DNA from: RGIG4034 sp045576455
GTDB taxonomy: Bacteria > Bacillota > Clostridia > Lachnospirales > Lachnospiraceae
Direction of reading: 5' to 3'
Length of the DNA: 64,000 nucleotides
Assembly: GCA_045576455.1 (NCBI GenBank)
Contig: JAZNGM010000035.1
Span: 17,647 to 81,646, forward strand
The position numbers were made by a program, and so were the translations under genes. Within the stretch, counting starts at the first letter, position 1, and every line of letters begins with the position of its first letter. Under the pieces are notes generated by a model. That model saw only the letters and a program-made list of their open reading frames with translations. It did no database searches and was not told the DNA's origin. Shown piece after piece: positions 35,978-43,076 of this stretch.

Positions 35978-36023
35978 CTTATAAATCTTAACGTTTCTTA
36001 AGATTTTTTATATACAAAGAGGC

Positions 36024-36053
36024 TGACGATTAGATACATCAACCTCTCAAACT
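36024..36053 (-). terminator. Terminator-like hairpin in the decayed segment
   Basis: AGAGGTTGA pairs with TCAGCCTCT (one G-T pair) around a 12-nt loop and is followed by TTTGTATAT on the minus strand. Confidence 0.5.
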
Positions 36054-36131
36054 ATCCCTTTCTATACTACTTCCGTTACTATTCTTCCGAGAACGTCCTT
36101 GTGTTCTCTCTCCTTTCTGGTTTTTGGCGAC

Positions 36132-36162
36132 AAAAAAGAGCTAAGAATTCTTGACTCTCTTT
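36132..36162 (-). terminator. Terminator of the first orphan SBP gene
   Basis: AAAGAG and CTCTTT flank a self-complementary AAGAATTCTT core, and six T residues follow on the minus strand. The second SBP copy has a homologous hairpin at 37799-37831. Confidence 0.65.
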
Positions 36163-36233
36163 TTCTCGACTCACTGTTTTCATTTACATATCTATAGTAA
36201 CACATATGTATTACTATATTTCTGAATAATTGA

Positions 36234-37529
36234 TTAGTTTGTTTCATAAAGGTATATCTGCACCCGGTTATCAATAACCTTTGCTACTTCTTCCGCTGTT
36301 TTTTTACCATCAAAAAAGGGTTCTGTTTCTTCTGCTACGATTTCTCGTATTGGATTATAATTATAATAATAAAGCGGATTATCTAGCATTTCCCAAAATA
36401 TTGCAGCTTCTTCCTCTTTCATCTTGCGAGGTTCATAATACACTCCTAGTTCTACGTAACCTAAAGATATATCATTTTCATTTTCCTCATTTTTATTGTA
36501 AGGCTCCTGTAACGCTTCCTCCCATAACTGTGTTAAAACACTTTTCTGTAGCGGGAAGCCTTCTCCATTATTAAAATATATCCGCTGTTGCTTATCTGAC
36601 AGAAGAAAACTCAAAAAATCAAGGGCGCCATCCTTATGCTTTGAGGCATTATTTATAGCGTAACTTTTACAAAACAGCTTATGTCTTCCTCCTTGATTCG
36701 TAGGATATCCTATATACGAAGGTAACTCCATAAAGGCAGCCTCCTGAAACCAAAACGTTTTAAAATCCTTAAAAGTGATTTCCCAAAAAATTTGTTTGCC
36801 GGATGCAGCTCTTTCAGAAATTGTTTCCCCTATGTCTTTATATCCGTATTTTTTAGCAAACTCTAATAATTCAACAAACTCTTTTTGTTCATAATTACTT
36901 TTGGCATTTTCCTCATCTACAAAAAGCTGTATACCGTCTGCTCCTACACCTAACAAGTTTAACAAATATTTACCATCACTACCAAACTCGGTATTTGTAT
37001 CTTCAGTTAGCGTCATCCAGTATTCAAGGGTATTATTTTTTTGTTCAACAGAATAATCATCTAAAGTACATACAGTGCTTATACACATACTTATAGGAAC
37101 TGCATATATCTTGCCGTTAAGTTCATTATATCCCTTAACAATATCAATAATATCTGTCTGCTCATTAAGGAAATCTGTTACATCCATCAAATATCCGTCT
37201 TCGGCATATGGAAACATGTTTACGTCTGTAAAGCAATTATAATATATAATATCCGGTCCTTTACCGTTTGTAAGTTCAATCTGTATATTTCTTCTGAAAT
37301 CTTCTGCGGAAACGCCTTCCGGTCGTTCGCGGACTACTACTTCATATCTATCACTTTGCTTATTATAGTTTGCAATGGTATTTTTCATCTGTCCGGAAAA
37401 TTTTAGATTACATATAACAATTTCTTCTTTGCCGTTTTCATTAAGCACCGGGACTTCAGCATTTTTACTATTTCCGCAGGAGCAAAACAAACAGGTTATT
37501 AATGCAAGTACGATTATAATTTTTTTCAT
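36234..37529 (-). CDS. Orphan extracellular solute-binding lipoprotein, copy 1
   Basis: The roughly 431-residue family-1 SBP has a lipoprotein signal (LITCLFCSCGNSKN, probable lipidated Cys). The binding domain shows IVICNLKFSGQMKNTIANYNKQS, GPDIIYYNCFTDVNMFPYAEDGYLMDVTDFL and the hinge KIYAVPISMC. No permease or ATPase is adjacent. I start it at the second of two ATGs (37529) because TAAGGAG is only one base from the first. The TAA in that ribosome site is the stop of a Cys-rich small frame upstream. A tandem paralogue follows at 37915-39204. It may serve the permeases at 1.3-3.1 kb, whose SBP shares its C-terminus; that is inference. Confidence 0.9.
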   Translation of the reverse strand: MKKIIIVLALITCLFCSCGNSKNAEVPVLNENGKEEIVICNLKFSGQMKNTIANYNKQSDRYEVVVRERPEGVSAEDFRRNIQIELTNGKGPDIIYYNCFTDVNMFPYAEDGYLMDVTDFLNEQTDIIDIVKGYNELNGKIYAVPISMCISTVCTLDDYSVEQKNNTLEYWMTLTEDTNTEFGSDGKYLLNLLGVGADGIQLFVDEENAKSNYEQKEFVELLEFAKKYGYKDIGETISERAASGKQIFWEITFKDFKTFWFQEAAFMELPSYIGYPTNQGGRHKLFCKSYAINNASKHKDGALDFLSFLLSDKQQRIYFNNGEGFPLQKSVLTQLWEEALQEPYNKNEENENDISLGYVELGVYYEPRKMKEEEAAIFWEMLDNPLYYYNYNPIREIVAEETEPFFDGKKTAEEVAKVIDNRVQIYLYETN

Positions 37530-37537
37530 CATGCTCC

Positions 37538-37708
37538 TTAATTATGTGAATATTGATGTACCTCATAATAACCATATTGATAGTAAAGAAAAGTAGCACA
37601 CAAATCACAATAAACGGGTATTCTATATGTGTAATAGTGTGGTTGACAACTTACAAGCTTTCCATCTACATAACACGGATGAGGTATTCCATACGAACAG
37701 TTTACAAT
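37538..37708 (-). CDS. Candidate Cys/Tyr-rich 56-residue protein coupled to SBP copy 1
   Basis: The minus-strand frame encodes 56 residues with five Cys (4, 12, 21, 34, 37; the last two form CDLC) and many Tyr/His (HYYTYR, LYYQYGYYEVHQYSHN). Its TAA stop is the first three bases of the TAAGGAG ribosome site of the SBP, which is ideal for translational coupling. A second copy at 39213-39383 differs at five bases, three of them synonymous. The weak point is the start: a TAA lies one codon before ATT, so initiation would need ATT (AGAGGG lies 11 bases upstream) or another unusual event. There is no signal peptide. The spacing hints at zinc binding. Function unknown. Confidence 0.4.
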   Translation of the reverse strand: MVNCSYGIPHPCYVDGKLVSCQPHYYTYRIPVYCDLCATFLYYQYGYYEVHQYSHN

Positions 37709-37729
37709 TTTTTATAATTCCCTCTTTCA

Positions 37730-37750
37730 ATGATAAAAATAGATTATCAT
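37730..37750. promoter_or_regulatory. Inverted repeat upstream of SBP copy 1 (candidate operator)
   Basis: ATGATAA and TTATCAT form perfect 7-bp arms around a 7-nt spacer. They overlap a weak promoter-like pair on the minus strand (TTGCAT, 17 bases, TAATCT). The same repeat is present unchanged before copy 2 at 39405-39425. Confidence 0.4.
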
Positions 37751-37798
37751 ATCATATCCACGCATGCAATCTATAATGTTGCTTTTTAGAAAAAATGT

Positions 37799-37831
37799 AA
37801 AAAAAAGAGCCAAGAATAAATTCTTAACTCT
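37799..37831 (-). terminator. Terminator of the second orphan SBP gene
   Basis: AGAGTTAAGAAT pairs with ATTCTTGGCTCT (12 bp with two G-T pairs, 2-nt loop written AA on the plus strand), followed by a T run on the minus strand. Confidence 0.8.
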
Positions 37832-37914
37832 CTTCTTCTCGACTCACTGTTTTCATTTACATGTTTATAACAACACATATGTATTACTATTTCATCATAT
37901 TTCTAAATAATTGA

Positions 37915-39204
37915 TTAGTTTGTTTCATAAAGGTATATCTGAACACGGTTATCAATAATTTTTGCTACTTCTTCCGCTGTTTTATTCCCATCAAAAAAGG
38001 GTTGTGTTTCTTCTGATACGATTTCTCGTATTGGATTATAATAATAATAATAAAGCGGATTATCTAGCATTTCCCAGAATATTGCAGCTTCTTCCTCTTT
38101 CATCTTGCGGGGTTCATAATATATACCTTGGCTTTCATAACCTATGGTTTTAGTGTATTCATCATCTGTTGTATAAGGCTTTTGTAACGCTTCCTCCCAC
38201 AGCTTTGTTAAAACACTTTTCTGTACCGGGAAGCCTTCTTTTTGATTAAAAGATAGCCTTTGTTGCTCATCTGACAGAAGAAAACTCAAAAAATCAAGGG
38301 CGCCATCCTTATGCTTTGATGCATTATTGATAGCATAACTTTTATAAGTCAACTTATGTCTTCCGCCTTCAGCTGTAGGATATCCTATATAAGAAGGCAA
38401 CTCCATAAAAGCAGCTTCCCGAAACCAAAAATCTTCAAAACTATGAATACCGATAGACCAAAAAATTTGTTTACTGGATGCAACTCTTTCGGAAATTGAT
38501 TCCCCTATGTCTTTATATCCGTATTTTTTAGCAAACTCTAATAATTCAATAAACTCTTTTTGTTCAAATTTGCTTTTGGCGTTTTCTTCATCCACAAAAA
38601 GCTGTATACCGTCTACGCCTACACCTAACATCCCCAAAAGAGAATCGTTTTTTAGACCATATTCCGTGTTTGTATCTTCAGTTAGCGACATCCAGTATTC
38701 AAGGGTGTTTTCTTTTTGTTCAATTTCATAACGCTCAAAGGTACATACTGTATCAATAACCATATTTGTAGGAACTGCATATATCTTGCCGTTAAGCTCA
38801 TTATACCCTTTAGCTGTATCAATGATATCTGTCTGTCCATTAAGGAAATCTGTTACATCCATAAGATATCCATCTTCGGCATATGGAAACATGTTTACGT
38901 CTGTGAAGCAATTATAATATATAATATCCGGTCCACTACCGTTTGTAAGTTCAAGCTGTATATTTCTTCTGAAATCTTCTGCCAAAACGCCTTCCGGCCG
39001 TTCACGGACTACTACTTCATATTTATCACTTTGCTTATTATAGTTTACAATAGTTTCTATCATATAAGCAGAAAATTTTTGATTACATATAACAATTTCT
39101 TCTTTGCCGTTTTCATTAAGCACCGGGACTTCAGCATTTTTACTATTTCCGCAGGAACAAAACAAACAGGTTATTAATGCAAGTACGATTATAATTATTT
39201 TCAT
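37915..39204 (-). CDS. Orphan extracellular solute-binding lipoprotein, copy 2
   Basis: This tandem paralogue of the SBP at 36234-37529 has the same lipoprotein signal (LITCLFCSCGNSKN), the same length and long identical stretches (PDIIYYNCFTDVNMFPYAED; SYAINNASKHKDGALDFLSF). Differences are grouped in a few blocks: after the first strand (NQKFSAYMIETIV), just after the hinge (YAVPTNMVIDTVCTFERYE), around WSIGIHSFED, and TAEGGRHKLTYK. In this fold such positions line the binding cleft, so the ligand has probably changed. The preferred start is the second ATG (39204), again behind TAAGGAG. No transporter genes are adjacent. Confidence 0.9.
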   Translation of the reverse strand: MKIIIIVLALITCLFCSCGNSKNAEVPVLNENGKEEIVICNQKFSAYMIETIVNYNKQSDKYEVVVRERPEGVLAEDFRRNIQLELTNGSGPDIIYYNCFTDVNMFPYAEDGYLMDVTDFLNGQTDIIDTAKGYNELNGKIYAVPTNMVIDTVCTFERYEIEQKENTLEYWMSLTEDTNTEYGLKNDSLLGMLGVGVDGIQLFVDEENAKSKFEQKEFIELLEFAKKYGYKDIGESISERVASSKQIFWSIGIHSFEDFWFREAAFMELPSYIGYPTAEGGRHKLTYKSYAINNASKHKDGALDFLSFLLSDEQQRLSFNQKEGFPVQKSVLTKLWEEALQKPYTTDDEYTKTIGYESQGIYYEPRKMKEEEAAIFWEMLDNPLYYYYYNPIREIVSEETQPFFDGNKTAEEVAKIIDNRVQIYLYETN

Positions 39205-39212
39205 CATGCTCC

Positions 39213-39383
39213 TTAATTATGTGAATATTGGTGTACCTCATGATAACCATACTGATAGTAAAGAAAAGTAGAACACAAATCACAATAAACGGGTATTCTA
39301 TATGTGTAATAGTGTGGTTGACAGCTTACAAGCTTTCCATCTACATAACACGGATGAGGTATTCCATACGAACAGTTTACAAT
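39213..39383 (-). CDS. Candidate Cys/Tyr-rich 56-residue protein coupled to SBP copy 2
   Basis: This is the second copy of the small frame at 37538-37708, with the same five Cys positions and only two residue changes (Ala38 to Ser, Tyr48 to His). The other three base differences are synonymous. The frame again ends in the TAAGGAG before the SBP and again begins at ATT right after an in-frame TAA. Retention of frame and Cys pattern supports, but does not prove, that it is translated. An identical inverted repeat lies just upstream at 39405-39425. Confidence 0.4.
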   Translation of the reverse strand: MVNCSYGIPHPCYVDGKLVSCQPHYYTYRIPVYCDLCSTFLYYQYGYHEVHQYSHN

Positions 39384-39404
39384 TTTTTATAATTCCCTCT
39401 TTCA

Positions 39405-39425
39405 ATGATAAAAATAGATTATCAT
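39405..39425. promoter_or_regulatory. Inverted repeat upstream of SBP copy 2 (candidate operator)
   Basis: This is the same 7-bp-arm repeat (ATGATAA, 7 nt, TTATCAT) as at 37730-37750, part of a nearly unchanged block of about 250 bases upstream of both SBP genes. Confidence 0.4.
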
Positions 39426-39511
39426 ATCATATCCACGCATGCAATCTATAATGCTATTTCATAGAAATAAATGTAAAAAGAATGGGGTTGTAAAAAAGCT
39501 CCCCTAAATTG

Positions 39512-39542
39512 AAAAAGTACCGTCTGTTAAACGGTACTTTTT
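39512..39542. terminator. Bidirectional terminator after the LiaF-like gene
   Basis: AAAAAGTACCGT and ACGGTACTTTTT form a perfect 12-bp stem with a 7-nt loop. A and T runs at both ends allow use in either direction. Confidence 0.88.
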
Positions 39543-39568
39543 ACAAATCTTTCTTATTATAAATATTA

Positions 39569-40354
39569 TTAAATATATGTTACTTCCACATTACCAAAAT
39601 CTGTTTTTCCGGTAAGGTATACAATGGTTTCTCCTGTTGGAGATGGTGTGTTACTCTCTGTTACGCTACCAAAGTCACACTTAATATTGTTATATACTGT
39701 CCATGTTTTTGGAATATATAAGTGTATGCTTCCAAAGTCGGTTTTAACACTAATTTCTGCAGTAACACCCGGCTGCACGATAGCATTGTCAAAATATACT
39801 TTCATACCGCCGAAATCGGTTTTTAAGACTGCCTTTCTGAAATTATCAGATTTTACATATTTAATACTTGAACCAAAACTTGTCTTATAATAAACTTCTT
39901 CTCCTGTTAAATCACCACTCATGTTCTGCTGATCACAATGTGGAAAATCCTTATTCGGGCTATACTGGAATGTACTTTCACTTTGATAATTTCTTCCATC
40001 ATAATGATTTGGATGCCATCCCCAGTCCCGGTTTTTATTTTTTAGCAACATGCTAAGACCAATGCTTAATAAAAGAGCGGCGCCTAAAATGTACCACGGT
40101 GATAATGCTTCAATACCGAGCGGTTTATCAAAAATAATTAATATAAAAGCAATAGAGAAGACAAATTCAATTACATTGCGGTACATAATACCTCTAATGG
40201 TAAAGGAAAGTAAGAATATTGTAAGAACAATTCCCCATATACCTACACCCAAAATATCGTTTAATCCAAAAGTTCCTAACTTATACATGATAAGTATTAC
40301 TGCGGCAAGTATAAAATATACTCCCCAAAAAATCTTTTTAGCGTTTCTATCCAT
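39569..40354 (-). CDS. LiaF/LiaI-like membrane protein
   Basis: The 261-residue protein has about four N-terminal helices (IFWGVYFILAAVILIMYKLG, IWGIVLTIFLLSFTIRG, VIEFVFSIAFILIIF, YILGAALLLSIGLSML). A C-terminal beta-helix-like domain follows with recurring DFG blocks (KTDFGGMKVYF, KTDFGSIHLYI, KCDFGSVTES, KTDFGNVEVTYI). This layout matches LiaF-type envelope-stress proteins. It is encoded 13 bases after a LytTR regulator gene, so the pair probably forms a regulator-inhibitor system in the manner of LytTR regulatory systems. That the membrane protein restrains the LytTR protein is inference. Confidence 0.85.
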   Translation of the reverse strand: MDRNAKKIFWGVYFILAAVILIMYKLGTFGLNDILGVGIWGIVLTIFLLSFTIRGIMYRNVIEFVFSIAFILIIFDKPLGIEALSPWYILGAALLLSIGLSMLLKNKNRDWGWHPNHYDGRNYQSESTFQYSPNKDFPHCDQQNMSGDLTGEEVYYKTSFGSSIKYVKSDNFRKAVLKTDFGGMKVYFDNAIVQPGVTAEISVKTDFGSIHLYIPKTWTVYNNIKCDFGSVTESNTPSPTGETIVYLTGKTDFGNVEVTYI

Positions 40355-40367
40355 AACGGACCTCCTT

Positions 40368-40817
40368 CTAATATCTGTCTTCCAGACAATTTTTTAATGA
40401 TTTATTATATCTTCTTGATACATATACCTGTTTATGTGTGTTACGGAATGTCACAACACTTGAGGATGTAATGCTCCAGTCCAGGGAATAAATCTGGCTG
40501 ATATTTAAAATAGTTGATTTGGATACCCGGATGAAAGTTCTGGGCAATATCGTTTCAAGCTCGTATAACTTATACTTCACTTTGTAAACATCGTTTTTGG
40601 TATGTGCACTGATACCGTTATCTTCCGTTTCAAAGAAAAGAATGTCATCAAGTGAAAAGAAAAACTCCTTATCATCCTTATAGAATTCAAATCGTTGTTT
40701 TTTGTTGGCAATGTCATTAATTGCCTTCTGAATGTTTGTTACATTTTCATTTAGTTCCCTGCATCGGATGATTACTTCTTCTTCTGCTGTGGGATCAATT
40801 TCTAACCTGATTTTCAT
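40368..40817 (-). CDS. LytTR-domain transcriptional regulator without receiver domain
   Basis: This 149-residue protein has a short N-terminal helical part (about 1-45), then a LytTR DNA-binding domain: YKDDKEFFFSLDDILFFETEDNGISAHTKNDVYKVKYKLYELETILP, then FIRVSKSTILNISQIYSLDWS and VTFRNTHKQVYVSRRYNKSLK. There is no phospho-acceptor domain, so activity must be set another way, probably by the membrane protein encoded next to it. Upstream lies a 21-bp-spaced direct repeat that fits autoregulation. Confidence 0.9.
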   Translation of the reverse strand: MKIRLEIDPTAEEEVIIRCRELNENVTNIQKAINDIANKKQRFEFYKDDKEFFFSLDDILFFETEDNGISAHTKNDVYKVKYKLYELETILPRTFIRVSKSTILNISQIYSLDWSITSSSVVTFRNTHKQVYVSRRYNKSLKNCLEDRY

Positions 40818-40878
40818 GATTTGTTTTCTCCATGAGTTAATATTACCAAATATAGGATTTTTGTAAATGCATTTTCGG

Positions 40879-40907
40879 TAAGTGGTTAATCCTACGGGTT
40901 AAGTGGT
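40879..40907 (-). promoter_or_regulatory. Direct-repeat operator upstream of the LytTR gene
   Basis: ACCACTTA occurs twice on the minus strand (40900-40907 and 40879-40886), exactly 21 bp apart, or two helical turns. LytTR proteins bind such paired direct repeats. A promoter-like TTTACA, 16 bases, TAATAT follows 13 bases downstream, ahead of the LytTR start. Confidence 0.55.
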
Positions 40908-40920
40908 AATAAAACAAATA

Positions 40921-40960
40921 TAAAAAGGTCTTGCTCCGTTATTTATTCCGGAACAAGACC
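40921..40960 (-). terminator. Terminator of the NatAB-like operon
   Basis: GGTCTTGTTCCG pairs with CGGAGCAAGACC (one mismatch), followed by TTTTTATATTT on the minus strand. Confidence 0.8.
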
Positions 40961-40980
40961 CATTATCCTATATCATCTGA

Positions 40981-42216
40981 TTAACGTCTGAACATAATCT
41001 TTTCATTATTAAACATCTTAGAAAGTACAAAAACAAGAATAACTACATATACTAAGTTGCTTCCGATATTTGTCATAATATTCATTACACTATAATCACG
41101 TAAGAATACACCTATCATACTCTGAACGCTGTTATATAACGGAATTAAATAATATGTAACATCTGTTTGTGCACCATTTCCGAACATTGCCGTAATACCG
41201 ATTACCATAGAAATAATCATAAGCGGTGTAATAAGAGAACCTGCTTCTTTTACAGATTTTGCAAAGGTTGAAATTACGCATATTAATCCGACAATCAATA
41301 AAACGGTTGAAAGAATAACACCAAATAACATTACAAAATCAGTAACACCATAAATGCTTGCATCCATTCCGGTGTCAGCACCACCCATTAAGCTTGGAAG
41401 GGAAGCAAAAGTACCAATAAAACTTGACAGACCACTTAATAATGCAATTACTCCTAAAGAAATAACCTTACCGATAGCAAGCTGCCCTCTATTCATAGGA
41501 GTAACAAGAAGCGTAGCAATGGTGCCTCTTTCTTTTTCACCGGCAATAGACTCCGGTGCAACACCCATACATCCTGAGAATAAGAAAATCATCATAAGCA
41601 TCGGAAGCATGGAAGCAAAAATCTGTCCGGTTGTATCTTCCTTGGTAGCTAAATCAGCCACAGCTCCTGTTTCTACAACCTCTCCGTCTTCATTTATCGT
41701 GGTATTTCTATTAATATCATAGCGGTTCGTTAACGTATCTTCGTATGCATCCAATATACCGTAAATTACATTATATGCTTCATCACTTTCCGTTGAAGCG
41801 GAGTTATAATAAATCTCAATATTCGGCGCAAGCGTTGTTGCTGTTTCACTGTCATATTCCTTAATAGCATTATCAAAATCTTCCGGGAATAAAACAATCA
41901 AATTAATATTGCTATGCTTATTGCTGATTTCGCTCTTCAATGCATCAACATCGGTTTCTTCTGTAACCGGCTTAATCACAAAACCTGCTTCATTAAAAGC
42001 TTCTTTGAAAGTTTCCGGTTCATTCTGCATGTATACCACTGCCTGAAAATCATCTTCTACCGTATAAAGACTGCTCATGGCACTACCCATGAAAGTATAC
42101 ATTACATAAATCATAAGACCCGGTAAAAGAATGGTTGAAAATACTAATCCTTTATCTTTAAAAAATCTTGCAAATTCTTTTTTTGCAATAGTTAAAATAT
42201 TTCCCTTTTTCTTCAT
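40981..42216 (-). CDS. NatB-like ABC-2 permease
   Basis: The 411-residue protein has one N-terminal helix, an extracellular domain of about 150 residues, then five or six C-terminal helices. MLPMLMMIFLFSGCMGVAPESIAGEKERGTIATLLVTPMNRGQLAIGK is the classic NatB/YhgE-type motif. With the ATPase encoded just upstream (start and stop overlap by one base) it would form an exporter. NatAB in Bacillus exports sodium, but related pairs have other substrates. Confidence 0.88.
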   Translation of the reverse strand: MKKKGNILTIAKKEFARFFKDKGLVFSTILLPGLMIYVMYTFMGSAMSSLYTVEDDFQAVVYMQNEPETFKEAFNEAGFVIKPVTEETDVDALKSEISNKHSNINLIVLFPEDFDNAIKEYDSETATTLAPNIEIYYNSASTESDEAYNVIYGILDAYEDTLTNRYDINRNTTINEDGEVVETGAVADLATKEDTTGQIFASMLPMLMMIFLFSGCMGVAPESIAGEKERGTIATLLVTPMNRGQLAIGKVISLGVIALLSGLSSFIGTFASLPSLMGGADTGMDASIYGVTDFVMLFGVILSTVLLIVGLICVISTFAKSVKEAGSLITPLMIISMVIGITAMFGNGAQTDVTYYLIPLYNSVQSMIGVFLRDYSVMNIMTNIGSNLVYVVILVFVLSKMFNNEKIMFRR

Positions 42217-42989
42217 TATTCTTCACCTACCGTTTCCACATAAATGTCGAAGAATTTATCTTCCAGTTTCTTCTCCGCTGTAAGGTCTGCAAGTGATTCA
42301 CAAACTGTCATCTTACCGTTAATTACGATTCCAACCCTGTCACAGATTTTCTCAATAAGGCTGAAAATATGGGTGGATACAATGATAGTTTTACCTTCCT
42401 GCTTTAAGTCAAGAAGGAAATCCGTAACTACCTTTGCCGTAATAACATCAAGACCATTAGTAGGTTCATCAAAAATAATAATGTCCGGATTATGTACCAA
42501 AGAAATTACAAGAGATACTTTCTGCTTCATACCGGTTGAAAGATTAGCAACCTTTACTTCTGCAAATTCATCGATACCAAACTTTTCAAACATTTTCTTT
42601 TTGCGCTCATCCCTTACATCAGCAGGAACACCGTGTAATTCAGAAAAGAAATCATAAAGATAATTAGGTGTAAAGAAATCTTCCAATTTAAGTTCACTTG
42701 TTAAAAATCCGATTTTTCCTCTAACCTTTTCCGGTTCTTTCGTAATGCTGGCACCATCCAATAATGCATCACCGCTATCCGGCTTAATGAGTGTTGCCAA
42801 CATACGAAGAGTTGTTGTCTTACCGGCACCGTTTGGTCCGAGTAATCCAAATACTTCTCCTTTATAAGCTACAAAAGATAAATTATCTACTGCTTTTTTC
42901 TCTTTAGCTTTTGTACGTTCAATTTTCTGCTGCTTTGCTGATAGCTTAAATGTCTTACACAAGCCATCAACGCGTAAAATTTCTTCCAT
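42216..42989 (-). CDS. NatA-like ABC transporter ATP-binding protein
   Basis: The ATPase has Walker A GPNGAGKTTTLRML, signature LSTGMKQKVSLVISLVHN and Walker B IIIFDEPTNGLD, and an H-loop STHIF. I start at ATG 42989 (MEEILRVDGLCKTF), eight bases after GGAGG. Two earlier in-frame ATGs lie in or before the ribosome site. The product energises the permease encoded next. The LytTR/LiaF-like pair downstream could be functionally linked to envelope stress, but a terminator separates them. Confidence 0.9.
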   Translation of the reverse strand: MEEILRVDGLCKTFKLSAKQQKIERTKAKEKKAVDNLSFVAYKGEVFGLLGPNGAGKTTTLRMLATLIKPDSGDALLDGASITKEPEKVRGKIGFLTSELKLEDFFTPNYLYDFFSELHGVPADVRDERKKKMFEKFGIDEFAEVKVANLSTGMKQKVSLVISLVHNPDIIIFDEPTNGLDVITAKVVTDFLLDLKQEGKTIIVSTHIFSLIEKICDRVGIVINGKMTVCESLADLTAEKKLEDKFFDIYVETVGEE

Positions 42990-43076
42990 ACTATAATCCT
43001 CCATTTTACACATTTATGCATTATTATTCATTTTCGAGTATAGCATTGTAAAATATATATGACAACATATTAATTA

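Noticed and set aside
36062..36274. Minus-strand 70-codon frame after SBP copy 1
   Set aside because: It begins inside the SBP gene in another frame, spans the terminator hairpin and has no homologous frame after copy 2.
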